A DNA stretch of 17,351 nt from WHTB01 sp050699035 (lineage in GTDB: Bacteria; Actinomycetota; Actinomycetes; Propionibacteriales; Nocardioidaceae): assembly GCA_050699035.1 (NCBI GenBank), contig JBOHDE010000070.1, positions 1 through 17,351 of the forward strand, written 5' to 3'. Below are positions 7,207 through 13,000 of the stretch, piece by piece. Position 1 is the stretch's first letter. Each line of letters starts with the position of its first letter. The notes beneath the pieces were generated by a model, which saw only the letters and a program-made list of their open reading frames with translations, made no database searches and had not been told where the DNA came from. Both the position numbers and the translations under genes were made by a program.

Positions 7207-7938
7207 TCACACCCGGCGCAGGACCGCGACCACTTTGCCGAGGATGGTGGCGTCGGTGCCGTCGATCGGCTCGTAGGAGTCGTTGTGCGGGAGCAGCCAG
7301 ACCTGGCCCCGCTTCTTCTGCAACGTCTTGACGGTCGCCTCGCCGTCGATCATGGCGGCCACGATCTCGCCGTTCTCGGCGGTCGGCTGCTGCCGGATCG
7401 TGACGAAGTCGCCGTCGCAGATCGCCGCGTCGATCATCGAGTCGCCCTTGACCTCGAGCAGGAACAGGGTGCCCTCGCCGACCAGCGACCTCGGCAGCGG
7501 CATGACCTCCTCGACCCGCTCGTCAGCGAGGATCGGGCCACCGGCGGCGATGCGGCCGACCACCGGGACGTAGGTCGCCTCGGGCCGGGCGTCGCCGATG
7601 CCGGTCTCGTCACCGTCGGCCAGGCTCACCGGGCCGGCGGTGCGGCCAGCGACAGCATCGGGGTGCAGGACCTCGAGGGCACGGGGCCGGTTGGCGTCGC
7701 GCCGGATGAACCCTTTGGCCTCGAGCATGTGCAGCTGGTGCGACACGCTGGAGGAGCTGGTGAGTCCGACCGCGTCGCCGATCTCGCGCATGCTCGGGGG
7801 ATAGCCACGGGTCTCGACCGAGTGCCGGATGACGTCGAGCACACGCCGCTGACGGGGGGTCAGGCCGGAGCTGTCGGGCGGGCCGTCGGGCAGCTCTCGC
7901 ACGGTCGCCTTGGCATCGGCTGCCTTCTTGCGCGGCAT
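7207..7938 (-). CDS. lexA: LexA, SOS response repressor and self-cleaving protease
   Basis: Encodes 243 residues. The N-terminal winged helix-turn-helix (about 25-90, LTPRQRRVLDVIRHSVETRG and VGLTSSSSVSHQLHMLE) binds LexA boxes. The C-terminal S24 peptidase domain has the cleavage site A132-G133 in GRIAAGG, the catalytic S167 in KGDSM and K204 in ATVKTL. RecA filaments trigger self-cleavage and derepression (family knowledge). The ATG at 7938 gives the usual MPRKK-type start and has AAGGG about 8 bases upstream. The frame stays open to 8484 but that run crosses the control region. The gene converges on the phosphodiesterase gene and diverges from the LysM gene. A LexA box overlaps its predicted promoter, giving autoregulation. 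Confidence 0.97.
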   Translation of the reverse strand: MPRKKAADAKATVRELPDGPPDSSGLTPRQRRVLDVIRHSVETRGYPPSMREIGDAVGLTSSSSVSHQLHMLEAKGFIRRDANRPRALEVLHPDAVAGRTAGPVSLADGDETGIGDARPEATYVPVVGRIAAGGPILADERVEEVMPLPRSLVGEGTLFLLEVKGDSMIDAAICDGDFVTIRQQPTAENGEIVAAMIDGEATVKTLQKKRGQVWLLPHNDSYEPIDGTDATILGKVVAVLRRV

Positions 7939-8010
7939 CGCAGTCACCCTTCGTTCGCGGGTCTGACCCGGGGCGGTCGCCGCAGGTCGGAGGAGTCGCT
8001 CGATGGGTTG

Positions 8011-8039
8011 ACGGTAGTCCAGATCTCGGACAGTTTCAA
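8011..8039 (-). promoter_or_regulatory. predicted lexA promoter
   Basis: On the minus strand a TTGAAA -35 (8034-8039) and a TACCGT -10 (8011-8016) are separated by exactly 17 bases. The -35 shares bases with the LexA box at 8036-8051, so bound LexA should block polymerase. The transcript would carry a leader of roughly 65-70 bases. Confidence 0.55.
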
Positions 8040-8051
8040 ACACCTGTTCGA
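8036..8051. promoter_or_regulatory. LexA box A (lexA promoter)
   Basis: TCAAACACCTGTTCGA matches the actinobacterial LexA consensus TCGAAC-N4-GTTCGA at 11 of 12 defined bases. It overlaps the predicted lexA -35, as expected for autorepression. Confidence 0.85.
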
Positions 8052-8084
8052 GTTCTGTGGATGAGCGTGTCGCGCTCCTCGGGC

Positions 8085-8100
8085 TCGAACAAACTTTCGC
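8085..8100. promoter_or_regulatory. LexA box B (weaker, central)
   Basis: TCGAACAAACTTTCGC matches 10 of 12 bases of TCGAAC-N4-GTTCGA. It lies between the two divergent promoters, 49 bp from box A and 53 bp from box C centre to centre, so it could help LexA cover the whole intergenic region. Confidence 0.55.
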
Positions 8101-8108
8101 GCGGAGGC

Positions 8109-8137
8109 GTGACTTTGTCGGCGCGATGGGGTACAAC
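8109..8137 (+). promoter_or_regulatory. predicted promoter of the LysM gene
   Basis: A GTGACT -35 (8109-8114) and a TACAAC -10 (8132-8137) are 17 bases apart, each matching 4 of 6 consensus bases. The start point would fall near 8144, inside LexA box C, giving direct repression. An ATG at 8144 coincides with this start point and would give a leaderless long form. Confidence 0.5.
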
Positions 8138-8153
8138 TCAAACATGCGTTCGA
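8138..8153. promoter_or_regulatory. LexA box C (tandem pair, first)
   Basis: TCAAACATGCGTTCGA matches 11 of 12 defined consensus bases. It lies directly after the predicted -10 of the LysM gene and covers the predicted transcription start. Confidence 0.85.
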
Positions 8154-8169
8154 TCGAACAGTCATTCGA
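8154..8169. promoter_or_regulatory. LexA box D (tandem pair, second)
   Basis: TCGAACAGTCATTCGA matches 11 of 12 defined consensus bases and begins on the base after box C ends, giving two abutting boxes with a 16-bp period. Together with box C it should make repression of the LysM gene tight or cooperative. Confidence 0.8.
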
Positions 8170-8266
8170 GGCTCCGCTGTCCCGCGGCGGCTCGGGACTG
8201 TCGGTGGTCCCGGCTAGAACTACTCGTGCACCCGAGCTCGACCCCTTCCATCCGGAGGTAGCGACG

Positions 8267-8617
8267 ATGAGCAGCATGGCGATCACGCGGTCGACTACCC
8301 GCAGCGAGGCGCGGCCGGCGAGCGGCGACCTGCGGCTGACCCGTCGTGGTCGACTGGTCGTCTTCGCGACGCTGCTCGCGGCGGTGTGCGCGGCGCTGGT
8401 GACAGTTGCGGGCACCGCGATCGGCAGCGGCGAGGCCGGGCGACCCGTCCCGACGAGGACGGTCGTCGTGCACTCCGGTGACACGCTGTGGGAGATCGCT
8501 CAGGACGTCGCACCGGGAGAGGACCCGCGCGAGGTGATCGCGGAGATCCAGGACCTCAACACGATCGAGGGTGGCATCCGCTCCGGCGACGAGCTGGCGG
8601 TCCCCACCGACTGGTGA
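8267..8617 (+). CDS. LysM-domain membrane protein, SOS-induced (Rv2719c/DivS-like)
   Basis: Encodes 116 residues: a basic cytoplasmic tail, one membrane segment (about 29-50, LVVFATLLAAVCAALVTVAG) and an extracytoplasmic LysM domain (about 64-113, including HSGDTLWEIAQD and SGDELAVP) that should bind peptidoglycan. By position beside lexA and by architecture it matches mycobacterial Rv2719c (ChiZ) and corynebacterial DivS, which slow cell division during the SOS response. The start at 8267 is chosen because GGAGG ends 8 bases upstream. A longer leaderless form from the ATG at 8144 (157 residues, nearer the length of Rv2719c) is a real alternative. Four LexA boxes lie upstream, two over its predicted promoter. 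Hydrolase activity cannot be judged from the sequence. Confidence 0.88.
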   Translation: MSSMAITRSTTRSEARPASGDLRLTRRGRLVVFATLLAAVCAALVTVAGTAIGSGEAGRPVPTRTVVVHSGDTLWEIAQDVAPGEDPREVIAEIQDLNTIEGGIRSGDELAVPTDW

Positions 8618-8880
8618 GTCGTCCGGCCGGAGTCAGGTCGGCGAGCGGGAGCCGTTGGACGGGTCAGCCGGGCCGGTGACCGTCGCGGAGCGACTGAGAC
8701 GTACGCACGCCAGGGCGTCGGTAACCCTCAGTTGCCTCGGGTCGCCGAAGAAGTTGGGTGGGGTCGCGTTTTCGAGATGGACGAAGTCGGGCCCGATCAG
8801 GCGGCGAGGACCCCGAGATCGTCCATGTCGCGCACCCGCTCGCCCCCTTGCGCGGCCGAACTCGTACAACGGCAGGCAAA

Positions 8881-8900
8881 GCATGACGCATTTGTCATGC
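8881..8900. repeat. short inverted repeat / hairpin
   Basis: GCATGAC and GTCATGC form a perfect 7-bp stem around the 6-base loop GCATTT. It is AT-rich relative to its surroundings. It could be an operator half-site pair or a weak terminator; its function is unknown. Confidence 0.4.
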
Positions 8901-9158
8901 CTCCCCGGCCGTTATCCGGCCTAGCGGCACCGCACCTGTCCGAGGGCGGACCGACCCCGCTGCGGCGCGGAGCGAGTCGACACGGGGGAGTCGCGCTCGC
9001 CGGCGGCATGCGGGGCCGGTCCTTGGGTACCCCGCCACAGGGCGCGGAGTGTTTCGACGGTAGATCGAACTCGCTGCGCGCGGGCCGAAACGGCGGAACA
9101 GCCTGCGAAACGGATGAGACAGGTGTGACAACTGGGATCCGACACGCCCGGTCAGGAT

Positions 9159-9198
9159 GTCCGATATGGCCGCTGACCTGCGGAAACGCAGATCGGAC
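9159..9198. other. composite inverted repeat with GAAA tetraloop
   Basis: GTCCGAT (9159-9165) pairs with ATCGGAC (9192-9198). Inside it, CTGCG (9178-9182) and CGCAG (9187-9191) close a GAAA tetraloop. An overlapping alternative pairs GGTCAG (9150-9155) with CTGACC (9173-9178). It lies upstream of the predicted nrdR promoter, so it would not be part of that transcript. It may be a small-RNA fold or chance. Confidence 0.3.
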
Positions 9199-9218
9199 CA
9201 AATTGTCGCCGAGGTCGC

Positions 9219-9247
9219 TTGCGCCCAACGGGCGGCCGACGTAGCGT
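9219..9247 (+). promoter_or_regulatory. predicted nrdR-nrdJ promoter
   Basis: TTGCGC (9219-9224) and TAGCGT (9242-9247) are separated by 17 bases and fit the actinobacterial TTGNNN / TANNNT pattern. The start point would be near 9254, inside the first NrdR box. This leaves a leader of about 180 bases. Confidence 0.45.
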
Positions 9248-9249
9248 AA

Positions 9250-9265
9250 CCCCTAGATCTAGTAG
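9250..9265. promoter_or_regulatory. NrdR box 1
   Basis: CCCCTAGATCTAGTAG contains the palindromic core CTAGATCTAG, which fits the CTANATNTAG centre of the 16-bp NrdR consensus. Flanking GTAAC and GTTAC (9246-9250 and 9265-9269) extend the symmetry. It overlaps the predicted transcription start, as expected for a repressor site. Confidence 0.65.
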
Positions 9266-9280
9266 TTACACCGCTGTGGT

Positions 9281-9296
9281 TTTCCACATCTGGGGG
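9281..9296. promoter_or_regulatory. NrdR box 2
   Basis: The core CCACATCTGG differs from CTANATNTAG at two positions. Its centre (9288.5) is exactly 31 bp, three helical turns, from the centre of box 1 (9257.5). That is the spacing known for paired NrdR boxes, and the spacing supports the call more than the sequence alone. Confidence 0.5.
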
Positions 9297-9370
9297 CTCA
9301 CTACGCACAGCGTAGGCCGAGTTCTCCCCAGGAAGTCCACAGGTTCGTCCCCAGATCCGGGGTCCAGAAC
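9290..9370 (+). other. structured 5' leader of nrdR
   Basis: Within the predicted leader, CTGGGG (9290-9295) can pair with CCCCAG (9326-9331) enclosing a perfect hairpin CTACGC-ACA-GCGTAG (9301-9315). A second stem pairs GTTC/CCCC (9343-9352) with GGGG/GAAC (9359-9370). No B12-box resembling the cobalamin riboswitch core was found. It may affect RNA stability or translation; no known RNA family is recognised. Confidence 0.3.
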
Positions 9371-9432
9371 TGTCGGTGGCGGCCGCTAGACAAGAGACGT
9401 AGCCGATCGACCCGGATGAAGGGGTGAGCGCC

Positions 9433-9918
9433 ATGCATTGTCCGTTCTGCCGCCACACCGACACCCGGGTGATCGACAGCCGCGTGGCCGACGACGGGGG
9501 AGCGATCCGCCGGCGTCGCCTGTGCAACGACTGCGACAAGCGGTTCTCCACGGTCGAGCAGATGCAGCTGGTCGTGCTGAAGCGGTCCGGCGCGACCGAG
9601 CCGTTCGAGCGGGGCAAGGCGATCGGCGGGGTCCGCAAGGCATGCAAGGGCCGACCGGTGGGTGACGACGACCTGGCCCGGCTCGGTCAGCGGGTCGAGG
9701 ACTCGCTGCGTTGCAGCGGGTGGGCCGAAGTGCCCGCCCACGAGGTGGGTCTGGCGATCTTGGGCCCCCTTCGTGAGCTCGACGAGGTGGCATACCTCCG
9801 GTTCGCCAGCGTCTACCGCAGCTTCAGCTCCGCCGACGACTTCGAGACCGAGATCGCCATGCTGCGCGCCGAGCGCGGCGTCGTACCCGATGCGCGGGAA
9901 GGACAACGCGCCACCTGA
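9433..9918 (+). CDS. nrdR: NrdR, transcriptional repressor of ribonucleotide reductase genes
   Basis: Encodes 161 residues. The N-terminal zinc ribbon has C3, C6, C31 and C34 (MHCPFC and LCNDC). The ATP-cone domain follows (about 46-136, VLKRSGATEPFERGKAIGGVRKAC). It binds ATP/dATP to sense nucleotide pools and represses ribonucleotide reductase operons through paired NrdR boxes, two of which lie upstream of this gene. An in-frame GTG at 9424 is possible, but the ATG at 9433 gives the canonical M-x-CPFC start and has AAGGGG 8 bases upstream. Order after lexA and the LysM gene matches that of mycobacteria. nrdJ follows after 142 bases, presumably its main target and operon partner. Confidence 0.96.
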   Translation: MHCPFCRHTDTRVIDSRVADDGGAIRRRRLCNDCDKRFSTVEQMQLVVLKRSGATEPFERGKAIGGVRKACKGRPVGDDDLARLGQRVEDSLRCSGWAEVPAHEVGLAILGPLRELDEVAYLRFASVYRSFSSADDFETEIAMLRAERGVVPDAREGQRAT

Positions 9919-9920
9919 GC

Positions 9921-9964
9921 CGCCCGCCCGGCGCGTGGAGGGGAAGCCTCGCGCCGGGCGGGCG
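9921..9964 (+). terminator. strong hairpin between nrdR and nrdJ (attenuator, terminator or processing site)
   Basis: CGCCCGCCCGGCGCG (9921-9935) and its exact complement (9950-9964) form a perfect 15-bp GC-only stem around a 14-base loop, starting 2 bases after the nrdR stop. No T-run follows. It should reduce read-through into nrdJ or mark an RNA end, letting the two genes be expressed at different levels. The loop carries a Shine-Dalgarno-like GGAGGGG. Confidence 0.6.
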
Positions 9965-10060
9965 TACCACCTGGACGGACATCACGTAAGACACAGCAGG
10001 ACCAGCAGAGCAGCACCACGCAGATCAGCCGACGACGAGACAAATCAGGGAGACGGTCGT

Positions 10061-13000
10061 ATGACGGAGACGGTGAGCGGACCCACGCGCTCCACCAAGC
10101 GGGGGTCCGCCAAGGGACTCAAAATCCAGCGGATCTACACCTCCGATGGAGTCCACCCGTACGACGAGGTGACGTGGGATCGTCGCGACGTCGTCCAGCA
10201 GAACTGGAAGACCGGCGAGACGGTCTTCGAGCAGCGGGGGGTCGAGTTCCCCGACTTCTGGAGTGTCAACGCCTCCACCATCGTCACCACGAAGTACTTC
10301 CGCGGCGCGGTCGGCTCCGACAGCCGTGAGTGGAGCCTCAAGCAGCTCCTCGACCGGGTCGTCAAGACCTACCGCAAGTCCGGTGAGGACAACGGCTACT
10401 TCGCCAGCCCGGCCGACGCCGAGGTGTTCGAGCACGAGCTGACCTGGATGCTGCTGCACCAGCACTTCAGCTTCAACTCGCCGGTCTGGTTCAACGTCGG
10501 CACCAGCTCGCCGCAGCAAGTCAGCGCGTGCCAGCCCTATGACGCCTTGGTCAGCACACCGGACGGCCTGATCCCGATCGGCAAGCTGGTTGAGGACAAC
10601 GCCGTGGGCACCAAGGTGTATGACGCCCACGGGCTGACTCGCGTCGTCGCGACCAAGGCCAACGGCGTTAAGGATGTTCTCCGCATCCACACGAAGGCGG
10701 GTTACGCCCTGGACGTCACGGCCGACCATCTTGTGTGGAAGAGCACCGGGCAGGGTACTGGCGCTTTTGTTGCGGCTGGCAGTCTGCGTGTCGATGACCA
10801 GCTCGAATGGCACCGCCGTGATGCACACGGCGAAGGCGAGATTAGTTCCCGAGAGGTTGCGGAGGCTGCGCTCGCTGGCTGGCTGCAGTCCGACGGTTTC
10901 GTAGGCCAGTACGAAGGCACCAACAAGTCGCTGACCATCGAAGCCATGACGGTGACTCCTGCGGAGCTTACGTGGGTCAACAATGCCATCGGCACAGTGT
11001 TACCCGGCGTTCACAGTCACGAGCGCACCGTGGTCACACAGGACACCGATCTGGACTGCCGCCGTACCCGCCTGTACGGCAACGTTCTCGACGAGTTCGT
11101 GACGAAGTGGAACCTTCGTCCGCGAGGCGTCGACATGGAGGTGCCCGTGCAGCTCTTCACGGCACCACTGCCGGTCGTCGCCGCGTACCTCCGCAGCATC
11201 TTCCAGGCCGAGGGCTTCGTGTCGACGCGAGAGCGTTCGACCGTCGTCGAGGTCGACATGGTAGGCGAGCAGCACATCCGCGGTATGCAGTCGCTCTTGC
11301 TTCGGTTCGGCATCTTTGCGCGCGTGGGATTCAAGAACGACACGCGCGATGACCGTAAGGGCTGCTGGACCCTTCGGATCCAGAACGCAGGCGACCGACG
11401 TGCGTTCGCTGACGCAATCGGCTTCATCGACCCGCGCAAGGCGGACAAGCTCGAGGCGAGCTTCGACATGCCTGGGCGTGGCGCGCTTCCGGTCAAGCGA
11501 CTGGAGATCGCACGCATCGAGCACATCGGTGCTATGGAGGTCTATGACATTCAGACCGAGAGCGGTGAGTACCTCTCCGGCAACCTCCGGGTGCACAACT
11601 GCTTCATCCTGGCGGTCGACGACTCGATGGACTCGATCCTCAACTGGTACAAGGAAGAGGGCCTGATCTTCAAGGGCGGTTCGGGCGCCGGCCTCAACCT
11701 GTCCCGCATCCGCTCGAGCAAGGAGCTGCTCAAGTCGAGCGGGGGTACGGCGAGCGGACCGGTGTCGTTCATGCGCGGTGCGGACGCGAGCGCTGGCACC
11801 ATCAAGTCGGGCGGCGCGACGCGGCGGGCGGCGAAGATGGTCGTGCTCGACGTCGACCACCCCGACATCGAGGAGTTCGTGCAGACCAAGGCGCGCGAGG
11901 AGGACAAGATCCGGGTGCTGCGCGACGCCGGGTTCGACATGGACCTGGGTGGCGTCGACATCACATCGGTGCAGTACCAGAACGCCAACAACTCGGTGCG
12001 TGTCACCGACGAGTTCATGCGGTCGATCGAGGAAGGCACGTCGTTCGGCCTGCGCGCCCGTACGACCGGTGAGGTGATCGAGGAGGTCGACGCCAAGGGG
12101 TTGTTCGACAAGATCGCCAAGGCTGCTTGGGAATGCGCCGACCCGGGCATCCAGTACGACGACACCATCAACGACTGGCACACGACTCCGGAGTCCGGCC
12201 GGATCACGGCGTCCAACCCGTGCAGTGAGTACCTTCACCTCGACAACTCGAGCTGCAACCTGGCATCGCTCAACCTGCTGAAGTACCTGTCGGACGACGG
12301 CTCGTTCGACACCAAGAAGTTCGCCCAGTCGGTCGAGCTGGTCATCACCGCGATGGACATCTCGATCTGCTTCGCCGACTTCCCGACCGAGGCGATCGGT
12401 GACACGACGCGGGCGTACCGTCAGCTCGGCATCGGCTACGCCAACCTCGGCGCGCTGCTGATGGCTTGCGGCCTCGGGTACGACTCCGACGGCGGCCGTG
12501 CCCTCGCCGCGTCGATCACGTCGCTGATGACCGGCACGTCGTACAAACGCTCCGCCGAGCTGGCCGGCGTCGTCGGCCCGTACGACGGCTTCGCCCGCAA
12601 TGCAGAAGCGCACGCACGGGTGATGCGCAAGCACCAGGCCGCCAACGACACGATCCGCACCTTGCACCCGATCGACCGTGCGGTCCAGAAGGAAGCGACC
12701 GCCGCGTGGGACGCCGTGGTCAAGATCGGCGCCAAGCACGGCTGGCGCAACGCGCAGGCCAGTGTTCTCGCGCCGACCGGCACCATCGGCTTCATGATGG
12801 ACTGCGACACCACCGGGATCGAGCCCGACTTCTCGCTGGTGAAATTCAAGAAGCTGGTCGGCGGCGGGTCGATGCAGATCGTCAACCAGACGGTGCCGGC
12901 GGCGCTGACCAAGCTGGGCTACCAGGGCGAGCAGATCGAGGCGATCGTCGAGTACATCGCCGAGCACGGTCACGTCGTCGACGCACCCGGGCTGCGTACC

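Larger units (their letters stand above)
8618..9218. other. gene-poor stretch between the LysM gene and the nrdR promoter
   Basis: About 600 bases without a convincing gene. Open frames cross it on both strands, but they lack family motifs, have no ribosome binding sites at their starts and are rich in arginine, serine and proline, as expected from random GC-rich frames. It holds a 7-bp-stem hairpin at 8881-8900, a composite inverted repeat at 9159-9198, and a GAAACGG sequence occurring twice near 9088 and 9108. A small RNA here is possible but no promoter or terminator stands out. Confidence 0.5.

Noticed and set aside
8633..8884. 83-residue minus-strand frame after the LysM gene
   Set aside because: Contains a few sensible-looking residues but no recognisable family and no ribosome binding site; kept only as part of the gene-poor stretch.
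8797..9228. 143-residue minus-strand frame in the gene-poor stretch
   Set aside because: Low-complexity composition rich in Arg, Ser and Pro, no ribosome binding site, no motif and no conserved neighbour relation.
9254..9432. Cobalamin riboswitch ahead of the B12-dependent reductase operon
   Set aside because: Looked for because NrdJ uses coenzyme B12, but the conserved B12-box sequence was not found in the leader.
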